Assembly: GCA_002751075.1 (NCBI GenBank)
Contig: NAOQ01000013.1
Location: 324,171 to 354,179 of the forward strand
Direction: 5' to 3'
Source of the DNA: Ichthyophonus hoferi
Lineage: Eukaryota; Opisthokonta; Ichthyosporea; Ichthyophonida; Ichthyophonidae
Length of the DNA: 30,009 nucleotides
Shown: one piece after another, positions 1-10,112 of the stretch
Position numbering within the stretch: position 1 is the first letter of the stretch
How the letters are laid out: the number at the start of each line of letters is the position of its first letter
Position numbers and translations under genes: made by a program
Notes under the pieces: model-generated
Seen by the model: only the letters and a program-made list of their open reading frames with translations
Told to the model about the DNA's origin: nothing
Databases searched by the model: none

Positions 1-37
1 CCTCTCCCTCTCCCTCTCCCTTTCCCTCTCCCTCCCA
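1..37. repeat. CCCTCT hexanucleotide microsatellite
   Basis: About six near-perfect copies of a CT-rich hexamer start at the first base, so the tract continues outside the window. On the minus strand it is a polypurine run, which if translated gives an Arg-Glu repeat. Confidence 0.9.
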
Positions 38-45
38 TAACCTAC
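1..45 (-). other. Possible additional 3' exon of the GTPase gene, coding an Arg-Glu repeat
   Basis: On the minus strand a strong acceptor (TTCTTCTTTGCAG) ends at 46. The following bases read VGYG and then alternating Arg-Glu to the window edge. Splicing from a GTGTAG donor at 119 would remove the stop at 116-114 with a 74-base intron and keep phase. The donor is weak, so the stop may be the real end. The same bases on the plus strand are a CCCTCT microsatellite. Confidence 0.3.
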
Positions 46-113
46 CTGCAAAGAAGAATAATAATATAAGGCAGACTTAGAAACCACACAGTACTTCTTT
101 TTTGCATCCTTTA

Positions 114-3100
114 CTACACTGTCTCCCATTTTCCACAGATATCCTTGTTTGACAGGGATATGACGGTGGGGTCGCGGCAGGTTTTTAAGGAGCATTGCCC
201 CTAGATTCTGTATGTATGTATGTATATGTGTGTGTATATATATGTAGGTATATGTGTATGTATGTAGGTATGTGAATACAAGTATATATATATATATATA
301 ATGCATAAGTGAAACATATAGTACCAAACTATACCAACTATAAGGATTATTATTAAAGAGAGAGAGAGGATTAAAAAAAAAAAGAGAAAGATGATCACAC
401 AGCAAACACATACCATAAACCACGGCAACATACCTTTCTATTAAGTATAGCATCAGATACATTCCTAAATTTATCACGTTTTCTCTCTCCATTTTCCTCG
501 GCTTTTTGTTGTGTTGCTAGAATCGCTACAGATATATATGTAAGTTAATAAAGAAAAAACATATAAAAAGATAAAAATTAAAAAAGGACTGTATATATAT
601 ATATATATATATATATATCATACACTTTCCTATATAATTCATTAAATACATACATACACTGTCATACTGAACGTATATGCTATACCCTATTATACAATAC
701 TATACCTTCAGTAAATACAAAGCTAACCTAACCACTAGTCTGTATAATACTATACATATACATATACATATACATATACCTATACACTATACCCTACTAT
801 ACTAACTATATTATACTATACACTCTACAATCTATTATACCATATCCTACTAACTTAGCAAAGTGTATTGCACTATTAACTATTACCTTCATTAAATACG
901 CGGTTAACCTGGTAACTACTCTGAGCGGAGACCTCGAAGAAAGGAATAACATTCAAATCACAGGCTAACCTCCTCCCCTCTATGACCGGTACCTTACGTT
1001 CTGCCTCTGTATCTGTAGCCTCTGGTCCACTATCGTCTAGGACAATCATAGGATGAATATCACAGAACGCATGATATATAGAGAGAATGAGAGGTTGAAT
1101 ATCACAAAACACATAATATAGAGATAGTGTGATTGGGTAAATATTGCGTATAAAACATGATACTTGGACACAATAATTGGAGGGGAGGGGGTATGATAAG
1201 AAAGTAATGATAGATGTGCCAATAGGAGGCTCCATTACTATGTGAATCACGCAATACATATATTTATTAGCCAATACAACATAAAATTTTAATTTTAATT
1301 GTAAATACTATCCAATCATTTCATATATTGTCTATTTCAAAGGCACTGCTCGTTATATGATTGGATAGAAAACTTACGAGTATCCTGTTAAAGAAGTATT
1401 AAAATTTTAAAACACATTATGTTACAAATATAAATACATAGAGAGAGAGAAAGAGAAAGAGAAGAAGAAAAAAGAAGGATATATATATATATAAGATAAC
1501 GTACGATGCGTGCCAACTAGTATTATAGGGACCTCCTCGTTGTAGTGGTGTACTTTATGATATATGTTAAAGGCTTGGTCAAAGCTACCTACATCTGTTA
1601 CACTAAATACAACTAGAACCGCATTGGCCCAGGCCACTGCCTAGAGGGTGTATGTATGTATGTATGTATGTATGTATGTATGTATGCATGTATGTATGTA
1701 TGAGTGTATGTATGTATGTATATATGTATGTATCTGTCAGTAAGGGTAACAGGGCAATATATCTACATATTTACATATACCAAGACGATTAAAAACTAAA
1801 ATGAGAAAAAGATAGAGAGGCGTTATATAGTAGAATACATCTTATTGGGTAAAAGCTTTGTATACAATTCAAATCTTTATTAAATATTTTTTACTGGTCA
1901 CTATAAAACTATGTAATTATGAGAAATTTAATTTTTTATAAAAATACACTTTATATATGATATAGTAATGCATGTGACATATAGTCAATTAAAAGGTATT
2001 TAAAATTAAATTATTTAATTGATCAATTAGAGTCAAGGGTAAAACACAGATCCTCTAACCTTTTTCTAACCAACCTATCGTATGAAGTGTGGGCAGTGCG
2101 CAGATTACCAATAATAGAGGTTGATCTATATCTACATATATAGGCATACTGTATATAGTCATGTAGGCCGTATCACATCAGATCTGAGGAGACATATACT
2201 ATACCTTTTTTAAATAGTATTAATTAACGTAATGAAACGTAATTGATTAACTATAACTACCCTAGCATAAACATTATCTGTATATATAGTATATACATTA
2301 CATATACATACACATATACATATATAGATATGTATAATTATAAATATATATACCTATCTTTAATCTAAATGGCATATTATCATTCCTTACCTGAGGTCCA
2401 AAATGGTCATTATGACGCATCACGGCTAAACGTAGTTGTCTGCCATCCTCTAGAATTACTGTTTTGTCTGTTCTATTTCCTGTATATATTAGCGTGGTTA
2501 GCTATGGTAGGCTATAATGCTATATTATATATTAGGTTGTGTTATAGTAGGTTAGAATATGATATGATAGGATATAATAGGGCCTAATATAATATATGAT
2601 ATAATGATATTATAAACTCTAAGATTATGTAGTACATACTATTCTGCAATATGTGATATATATATATACGCTGATGTCCAGATACACCATAGATAGACTT
2701 TCCAACACACATACACATATACATATACATACATACATGCACACATATATACACTACACACATGTACACAGACATACCAGGTGCATGTCGTATCTTGTTC
2801 ATATGAATACAATTACTGTCTGTACTGTAGGTATTACACAGGTAACGGCATATTAATGTAGTCTTTCCACACCCATCTGTCCCTACTACCAGCTATAGAG
2901 GGAATAGTAGGTAGAGAATGACGGGGAGAGGATAATGGATGTTAAGTTGCATATATATGCATATGGTCAACATAATATATTATAACATAGTATGGTCAAT
3001 AAATACATTATGGATTTATATGTAGAGTCATGATACGTATGAGTGAATATATTCATAAAAGTATATTGATATTAATACAAATAAAACTAAAAAAATATAA

Positions 3101-4201
3101 ATATAAATACATTAGATTATGACACAACATAATATAATACAATGCAATACTATATAACATAGCATAACATAACATAATACAATATGATACAATATAACAT
3201 AACACAGCATAACATAATACAGTACAATACAATACCTTATACCACAACATAGCATAACACATTATAACATAGCATAATACAATACAATACCATACAATAC
3301 AATATAACAAAACATAATATAACAGCAATTACCAGTTTTATATCAGGATGCACAGCGTCCTCCTTATAAAGTATAACATCTACATAATAAAACAAACACC
3401 CTGTCAGTTATTACAATACTATCTATATTATAGGTCATTATATATAAATATGTCTGCTATTGTATATTGCATACCTGTGTAGGTAGGTGTGTGGATTAAA
3501 ACGTACATACACATATTATAGAATATACCCAGATATTATATCTATGTGTCCCTCTTCATATAACAATATGGATGTAGGAATGGAGGGAGGAGGAGGGAGG
3601 AAGAGGAAGAGTAAGAAGACATGTATACTTGCATGAGTTTGTTGTTGTATATGTAAGTTTTTAGAAATAAATATAGATTCTTGATTACAACTGCAAATAA
3701 TGGAAATAACAGCAACCCATTGTGTTACTGAGGTATGGAGACATGTAAATGAGTAAGATTAGAATGAATGTTTGGAAGATACAGATACAGATATGAAATG
3801 TTTTCAATGTCTAAATAAACAGAAAATAAATGGTATATAAGTTAGTGCATGCGTTAAGGAAAAGAAGGGAAAGAGAGAAAAAAGGCATTAAAATAAAGAC
3901 AGGAGGGTATAAGTATGTTTGAATAGGAGAGAGAAAAGAATATATGTATGAGGTAAAATGAATAGGTGTAGGCATGGGTGTAGGTGTATATATAGTATGG
4001 TGTGTAGTCTTATTTTTTAAGTTGGAAGAGTATATTAGTAATAATAAGCACACCTTCAATATTATTTATTTTCTCATTTATAAGTTGTTTAACTTTCATA
4101 TCATTAACACCATCAACTTCTAGTCTCAATGCTGTTAGTGCAGTTTTCAGTTGGTCAACCCGCTCTATCTCTGCACGGATTGTATCAACAGAGAAAGACA
4201 T
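114..4201 (-). CDS. AGAP/centaurin-gamma-like small GTPase, eight exons
   Basis: Exons, in transcript order, are 4201-4054, 3379-3333, 2892-2778, 2479-2391, 1640-1505, 1036-887, 525-434 and 200-114. All seven introns are GT-AG and every phase matches, giving about 287 residues and a TAG at 116-114. Residues 8-49 are a charged, probably coiled N-terminus. The GTPase core shows a P-loop GTDGCGKT (69-76), DHFG as G3 (128-131), the block AWANAVLVVFSVTD, VGTHHD as G4 (175-180) and EVSA as G5 (213-216). The order, and the G4 with threonine in place of the Ras NKxD asparagine and lysine, match the GTP-binding domain of AGAP Arf-GAPs (VGTQDA) better than Rab or Arf. By inference it acts in Arf-dependent membrane traffic. 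No PH or Arf-GAP domain lies in the window, so it is a stand-alone GTPase unless it splices further left. The ATG is preceded by no coding sequence. Confidence 0.85.
208..302. repeat. TATG/TA microsatellite in GTPase intron 7
   Basis: A run of TATG, TGTATG and TA units fills most of the intron between exons 7 and 8. A pure TA stretch lies at about 283-300. Confidence 0.85.
591..619. repeat. TA dinucleotide microsatellite in GTPase intron 6
   Basis: About 13 uninterrupted TA units lie inside the intron bounded by 526 and 886. Similar TA runs recur at 5560-5600 and 28496-28510. Confidence 0.85.
660..860. repeat. Degenerate CTATAC/ATATAC repeat in GTPase intron 6
   Basis: The stretch is built of imperfect five- and six-base units such as CTATA, CATATA and ACTATACC, with no open frame. 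It fills most of the intron. Confidence 0.7.
1649..1735. repeat. TATG tetranucleotide microsatellite in GTPase intron 4
   Basis: About 20 copies of TATG with a few substitutions lie just inside the acceptor of exon 5 on the minus strand, about ten bases from the splice site. Confidence 0.9.
2500..2650. repeat. Degenerate TATAG/ATGAT pentamer repeat in GTPase intron 3
   Basis: Imperfect units of the form ATGATA, GGATATAATAG and GGTTAGAATAT occur between exons 3 and 4. It looks like the same class of decayed short tandem repeat as at 3118-3318. Confidence 0.55.
3118..3318. repeat. Degenerate ACATA/ATACA pentamer minisatellite in GTPase intron 2
   Basis: About 40 imperfect pentamers (AACAT, ATACA, ATAAC) run for 200 bases and stop 14 bases short of exon 2's donor. 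On the minus strand they read as an open frame rich in Tyr, Leu and Cys, which is a repeat artefact and not a gene. Confidence 0.85.
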
Positions 4202-5011
4202 GTTGCTGTAGCCTTTTATCTATGTGTATATGTATAATACAGACGAATATATTACGCTAAGTCTGTCTATCTATCCATGTTTAGGCTGTTTCGTTTTGGC
4301 GCGCTAATGGTTACTAGTTGATTACTAATAAACTAATAAACTAATAAAAGTTATAGCAAAAGATTTTTTAACAAATTATAGCTTTTAAAGTAAAGAAAAT
4401 ATAACAAAGTTTAGTTTAATAGTATATCACTGTGTTGCTATAAATAAATAACAAAAAATACATAATAATAAATGCCTGCTAGCGCTAGGGTATAATAATA
4501 ATTATCATGCATAAAATTGATCATCATAAATCTGCTCGTGTTGTGCAATCGGGGATCATGCAATAATACGCAAACATACCCAATTAAAAATTAAATAGAT
4601 GCCTAATCTATAGATCATTTCCGATAAAATAAATTTTAAATTTTTTGTATGCGATATACTAAAGTTTTATATTTATGTAAGTAAAAAACATATTGCATTG
4701 TTTTTTTAAAATATAATTTAATTGTACACGTTGAAGTATGCTAAATCAGTGATATTTTTAAAGTGTATTAAAAAATTAAAAAATTAAAATGATTTAAATA
4801 TTAACTTTATCCCGACTTGATCTATATATACCATATTGTCATTAAAAATTCACGATCGTAATAAAAAAAAAATAGTATAATGTTATATTCTTATTCCTTA
4901 TACCACATTACAATAAAAAATAAGCCACACAAGTGCCTAATTAAAACATAGCTATGCCTCCAGACTTGTTGTAAAGGAAATGGTAAACATATAGTGTGGA
5001 TATAATTGTTT
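4202..5011. other. AT-rich intergenic stretch with no gene seen
   Basis: Apart from the E2F-like site and the presumed GTPase promoter, this holds only A/T homopolymer runs and short stop-rich frames. I see no RNA gene or repeat. Confidence 0.6.
4294..4304 (+). promoter_or_regulatory. E2F-like site upstream of the GTPase gene
   Basis: TTTTGGCGCGC lies about 95-103 bases upstream of the GTPase ATG and is the only CG-rich octamer in a very AT-rich stretch. It matches the E2F/DP consensus TTTSSCGC. Function is inferred from motif and position only. Confidence 0.35.
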
Positions 5012-5558
5012 TTATTGAAAAATAAAATATTTATCTAGATATTTCATAATGCCAATGACATCATCATATCTTGATAGTAAGAATTTTTTCCTGTATTGCA
5101 TAGTTGCTGACTCATCAATTCTAATAATAACGCTCTTTAAACTAAAAATGTATTTAAAAAATGGGTATTGTATAATAAAAAAAGTTACCACTTCCTCTAT
5201 GGTATAATGAGAGTGTGCTATTTTTGTTATTTCAAACAAATAAACATGCCCATAATGCGGGAATTCGTTTGTTTTTGCGGCTTCAGCTTCCCATGCATAT
5301 CTGTCATGCTATCACACGATAGTTTTCCTGTATCGTGCAAAATTAATTAATTAATTAATTAAAAATATAAAATAAAAGTGTGGTTTAACTGGCTGCAATG
5401 AATCAAATAAGCATATTTTTAATAGTTTACATAACTGAGTGACGTTATGATTTATACATACACAACATGGGCAAGAATGGTCACAATCGATTATTTATTT
5501 AATAAATAATTGGGTTATTTAGCATTCTATATAAACTGGAGATTATCTTAATTTTTGC

Positions 5559-5600
<42 letters not shown>

Positions 5601-5961
5601 TAGCTATAGATTTATTTGTTTTAAAATATATATATTATTATTTTCCAGTATGCATATATTATCTTTGTTATCTTTATAGTTATAATTTTTTAGCGTTACA
5701 TCATCTGTTCTTTTAATTGTAAGCATATTCTTATTTAATATTTAACATTTCACAAACACTATGAGAATACTCTGTTTATTTTACAAAATATACATAATTA
5801 ATAAGCTATATATATACTCGGAGTAAAACAATTGCTGTTTGTGACAGGATCAGGTGCTTGGATTCTATAATAATATTGAATAAAACACACCGTTTTTTTC
5901 TTACATAAGTCGAATGCCATCCAACATGGGTGGTGATATAATAATCAGTAAAACATACTGC
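5012..5961 (-). other. Candidate spliced coding fragment, unknown product
   Basis: On the minus strand an open frame runs from about 5308 to a TAA at 5012, about 98 residues. It contains stretches such as EAEAAKTNEFPHYGHVYLFE and a lysine- and tyrosine-rich end (RYDDVIGIMKYLDKYF). Upstream, 5961-5912 could be an exon reading YVLLIIISPPMLDGIRL, with a TTGCAG acceptor and a GTAAG donor. A further piece (IQAPDPVTNSNCFTP) follows an ATTATTATAG acceptor near 5880. The joins are in phase but the splice sites are not all strong. I do not recognise the family. It may be the far end of the broken gene at 6190-7520 or a separate small gene. Confidence 0.3.
5562..5600. repeat. TA dinucleotide microsatellite
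   Basis: About 14 TA units, one of several in this window. Confidence 0.85.
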
Positions 5962-6189
5962 AATATAAGTTCAGAAAATTTTATCAATATTTATTTTCAA
6001 CCATTTTAAAAAAATCTTTATAAACATTATGTTAAAACAAAAATATTTAATTGATTTAGGTATTTTTTTATATGGCTATATTTATTTAATATTATTAGTA
6101 ATTATTATTACATATATGTAGTTTGGCAAAATAGTCAGATCAATCTTTTGGTGTTAAATGGCAATTCATGATTATAGTCAGTCATGTTT

Positions 6190-7520
6190 TAGGTTCTGAT
6201 AAGATAACACATTGCTTAGACAACCTGCCTAAGAAAAGTCCTGCAGACTTATATTAGTAATAAAAATATGACTTAGTATATCAGTACTCAGGGTATGCAA
6301 AGAAACATTAAAAAGCCCCTTAATTCGGTATTCTTTCTTCTTCTGAACAAATATAGACCATAGGAACGCTCTTGTCTCTAGATAGTATTTCCAACACATT
6401 ATTAGAAACATACTCGCATTCCACAAGGCATTGTGACGTGTAATATTACATGAAACATTCATAGGCATAAAAAAAGTATCCAATTTAATTACTATGCACA
6501 GTTGATTGAGAATGTTCTCAAATACAGCTATATGTACAAAATAAGTATTAAAAATAGAATCAACACCTTATAAGATTCTGTGGGAGTTCTACGATTGGTC
6601 CACTGTTCTTCGGGATATCCAATCGGTTTTCATGAATAATAGTTGGTTTTGCAGTTAGTATCTTGCCGTAGTACTTAAATACTATTGTGCTCCTATCTAG
6701 ATGGCGAATTGACTCGTTTCTCTCATTAATGTAAAAGTGTCCATGCTATTATGATGTTATTATAGGACGGTATTCAATTAATTAAAATAAGACTGATCAT
6801 TGCGCTATCGTTTGTTATTAAAGATCAGCCAAACCATGCGTTCATTCATTTGCAGTTAACAATCTTGTAACACATCTGTTGTACTAAATTCGATTTGACG
6901 TACATTGTGTCTGTCTTCCTCTAGTTGGTCTAGATGGTTATCAATAGGTAAGGGACACGTTAAACCCTTTGTGAGTTTTGCTTGTAAGATTCAAAATTGT
7001 TATTAATTCAGAAACACTTTATACTTCTTACCTGGCAACTTGCAATATGAGTAATAACTATGATCTAAACCACTGCGATTGTAGATGGGTGCTATACAAG
7101 TTTTCTCTAATGATTTGACTGTACCAAGCTTAACTAGATAGCCCTCTAGCAAAGAATCTGGATCATAAATTTCTATCAATTGAGAATCAAAAGATATAAT
7201 AATTGAATTTTAGCAATCTGTGTTAGCTCAAATGACTTGTCCACAGGCTTCGGGGTCGCTAATTGAGTGATGCATAGAAGGACTATATATACATAATATG
7301 ATATATTATGATATTTTTTAACAAATAATAAATAAATTCAAAACTTTGTGTGTCACAAACGCATTCGTATTTGCCCATATCGGTATTGTACACATATACA
7401 GGTATGCGATGTTGCCGCGTATGCCCGGGTGTGCCTAGGGCGTTTATTATTTGTTTCCGTTCCCATTTATCCTTTTGCGATCCTTGTTTATCGCGGCTTA
7501 TCAATCGTAACTGTGGACGT
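6190..7520 (-). pseudogene. Degraded spliced gene, possibly a family-23-like fucosyltransferase
   Basis: Coding-like pieces lie in series on the minus strand. One at about 7510-7310 includes KWERKQIINALGTPGH and YVYNTDMGKYECVCDTQSF. One at 7262-7032 includes ATPKPVDKSFELTQIAKIQ, then after a frame change DPDSLLEGYLVKLGTVKSLE, ending at a GTAAGA donor. One at about 6745-6561 includes INERNESIRHLDRSTIVFKY and SGPIVELPQNL. One at about 6540-6190 includes NNVLEILSRDKSVPMVYICS, a tyrosine-rich YPEY stretch and SAGLFLGR. The last piece recalls the end of the FUT8 catalytic domain, where VYLATDD is followed by a YPNY segment and SAGLHNRY. Several frame changes and internal stops argue that the gene is dead. 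The family call is weak; that these are relics of a protein gene is more secure. Confidence 0.4.
6790..6870. repeat. Diverged local duplication, copy 1
   Basis: Shares a conserved core with 7635-7712: CGTTTGTTA, then GTTCATTCA, then GTTAAC and CTTGTAA, in the same order and orientation. Both copies sit just upstream, in minus-strand sense, of coding-like pieces of the broken gene. Confidence 0.55.
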
Positions 7521-7634
7521 AAATGGGAGCTACAGATCCTTATTGCAAATCAATTTATTTGGTTGGTTAAGAACTCGAAGATTCTGTGGCAACAGATTCT
7601 TATACGAACATTATTCAATCAACAACTAATATTG

Positions 7635-7712
7635 GACCAATCATTTCATGATCCGTTTGTTACTAGAACTTCGGCCGAACTACATGTTCATTCAGAGTTA
7701 ACGGTCTTGTAA
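7635..7712. repeat. Diverged local duplication, copy 2
   Basis: Direct-oriented partner of 6790-6870, separated by about 840 bases. Identity in the core is roughly 70 percent by eye. Confidence 0.55.
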
Positions 7713-7837
7713 TATAAACAATAAAACAATTAAAACAAATTGGAAAAATTTAAAAATATATTGACAATTGAAAGCTGTAACAGCAAACAATAAAAAAACT
7801 TCTATTATGGTTTTAGGAACCTATTATATACGTATAA

Positions 7838-7990
7838 TGATGGAACATCAATCAATAGGTAAAGTTCTTACTGGTTTTTTGGAATTTATTATCATAAAAA
7901 GATGGAACATCAATAGGTGAAGTTTTTATTGGTTTGTTGTGTGCAGGAAAGTCAATAAACACATATGTAATGTTTTTATTGGTTTGTAGT
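7838..7990. repeat. Imperfect tandem repeat, about three units of 50-60 bases
   Basis: Units share GATGGAACATCAATAGGT followed by AAGTTTTTATTGGTTTGT. The third copy keeps only the second half. It lies between the two broken glycosyltransferase regions and codes for nothing. Confidence 0.65.
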
Positions 7991-8177
7991 ATTACAAAAC
8001 AATAACCCGTGAAAACAAACTAAAAATAGCTGTATATAAGCTATCGATCTCTATCTTTATATTCAAAATTTAGGCATTGTCCTATTAATAGATTAATTTT
8101 CTGAACCAACAAATTTGAAAAAACATACTAAACTAATTAACGTATATTAATAAAGACCAATAATTTAATAATATTTT

Positions 8178-9214
8178 ATGTGTGCTAGCCACCCACCCAT
8201 CTTCCACGCGGTCAACACACTCCTCTCTCTAATCATCTCTTCATCTCTACTCTTACTACCACTATCCTTAATGGCAATACTTTATTTTATGAGTGTAGAT
8301 TTATGCCTCTCAAGACACGAACTACACGATTCCCACAGTATAATGTTTGTGCGTATATACAAATAAAAGATGAAGCTAGATATATCCGTGATTGGGTTGA
8401 GTACCATCGTCGGGTAGGGGTAGATCTTTTTTTTATTAGTAACAATATTAGCAGTAATACTATTAAACAGATGCTTAAACATGATACGAATGTGGAGATT
8501 CTCTATTGGTCTTGAAAAAAAATTGCAAGCGCAGGCATGGATATACGGTCGCTTAGCGTTGGAGCTTTTGTGTAAATAGATTATGTTTATTGATGTCGAT
8601 CCATACTTTAGAGTCTCACATCCAGAAATTAAATATACAATATCAAGTGAGAAAGGGGGAAAGAATGGGATAATGTATATCTACTCGGTTACAGACCGGT
8701 TTAAACTAATTGAAAAAGAGAAACCTTTAATTGGACAAATATCACTTGCAAACAAACTGTGCGGTTCGTCAGGGTATGCCCGACACCTAATATACGTGTG
8801 CCTGAAGCATATATATATATTACAGGATTATAGGTAAATCGTACCAAACAACACAACATGTTATTGTTCCACTCAATCGTGTTGATCACCCTATCTATAT
8901 TCACTATTTTGAATTAGCCAAGAGCTATTCAAAGATATTTCTATCTCTTGATATTATGCATTGGAATCATTACTTCATTTGGAGCTGGGAGGACTATAAG
9001 CAGAGGTATAAAGGGATAAATGGGCTTGTTAAAAATTGGAAGACTCCCAGCCAATTGGGACCTAATACTCCCCCCTCCTGGATTCTGGGAAGGGTTTCAG
9101 GGTGATATCCGTTACACTACATTTAGGCGTGTATATAGGCATGTTCTTTCAAATGAAAGTCTTACACCTCTGGTTAAGATTACACCGTGCGAGATTGAAG
9201 TCAGTTGTGGATAG
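8178..9214 (+). pseudogene. Glycosyltransferase family 92-like (DUF23) pseudogene
   Basis: The frame around 8303-8512 gives RFPQYNVCAYIQIKDEARYI, then RDWVEYHRRVGVDLFFISNN, the hallmark start of GT92 and related DUF23 transferases (CAxxKNEaryLxEWveyH). About 8583-8606 reads FIDVDPYF, the metal-binding DxD block. Around 8885-9060 another frame gives HPIYIHYFELAKSYS and MHWNHYFIWSWEDYKQRYKG, the NHY segment near the family's C-terminus. A hydrophobic stretch encoded at about 8215-8290 could be the Golgi signal anchor, but it is in a different frame. At least three frame changes and several stops, including TGA after ILYWS (8513-8515), separate the blocks, and no GT-AG introns mend them. In life such enzymes add galactose or related sugars to glycans in the Golgi. 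Confidence 0.72.
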
Positions 9215-9245
9215 TAGAGGAAAAACTGTATATTAACATAAAATA

Positions 9246-9421
9246 ATATTGATGCTTATTATAACATACATATTTGGCAGCTATTGACAATAAACTTTTG
9301 TAGATGTGGGTCAGTAGAAGAGGGCAGAGGTAAATGCTCATTTCATAATGCTTTTTGTAGATTACTAGTTAGGCAAATAAAGAAGCCAATATATTTGGTA
9401 AATGGATGCCAGCTCTTATAA
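9246..9421 (+). other. Short cysteine-rich open frame after the GT92 relic
   Basis: A 58-codon frame without an early ATG reads INFCRCGSVEEGRGKCSFHN and then FCRLLVRQIKKPIYL before TAA. It could be a last scrap of the GT92 gene, an exon, or chance. I recognise no family. Confidence 0.2.
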
Positions 9422-10112
9422 TAAATATACGGTTTGAAATCAAAATTTGATATATTATTTTTTACTTAGAGATATCACTGTATTGAATTTTAGCATACCT
9501 TATAAGCATCAATGTCCATTCATAAGCAGACTGCCGCACTATTATCAACCGACTTATTTTTACATTATCACCAATTGCAATCATCCCTAAATATATACAT
9601 ACATACATAGGATAATACTTATTTTATATATCACTATTATGAAAAACAAAAATTTATGATAATAATATACACAGGCAAGAGGCACTCTGAAGCTCTTTTC
9701 TTAAAACATATTGTGTTGTTTAAAAATTATGCTTGTCTCATTCATTCTAATCGCACGTTACAGTTCTCACAACCAAAAGTATCCAACACAACAACAATTA
9801 TAGATATATAACATTATAAGACATAATTACACGTTTCTGCCACAATTTATCTGCCGGTTGAAAATAAATCTAATCTATCAATAATATACGAGAAACAGAA
9901 ACGTGATAAGATCGTCCATAGCACTGAGTAAGAACAATCCAGTAGAAAAAATACAATTAGAGTAACCAACGGGTCATGTTTATCTTCCCAACATCAAGCT
10001 ACCTCAATAATTTATATTTTGAATGGTTCGTTATTAATTAAAGATTCAAAACTGACAACGCCAATCCATATCTATTTGCTCTAAAACACGTTACCTGTCG
10101 TTAAAATAGCCT
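9422..10112. other. AT-rich stretch with no gene seen
   Basis: All six frames are stop-rich. It separates the GT92 relic from the LTR element. Confidence 0.5.

Noticed and set aside
201-431. Minus-strand open frame rich in Tyr, Ile and His
   Set aside because: It is the TATG/TA microsatellite of GTPase intron 7 read as protein.
3053-3328. Minus-strand open frame rich in Tyr, Leu and Cys
   Set aside because: Pure translation of the degenerate pentamer repeat in intron 2.
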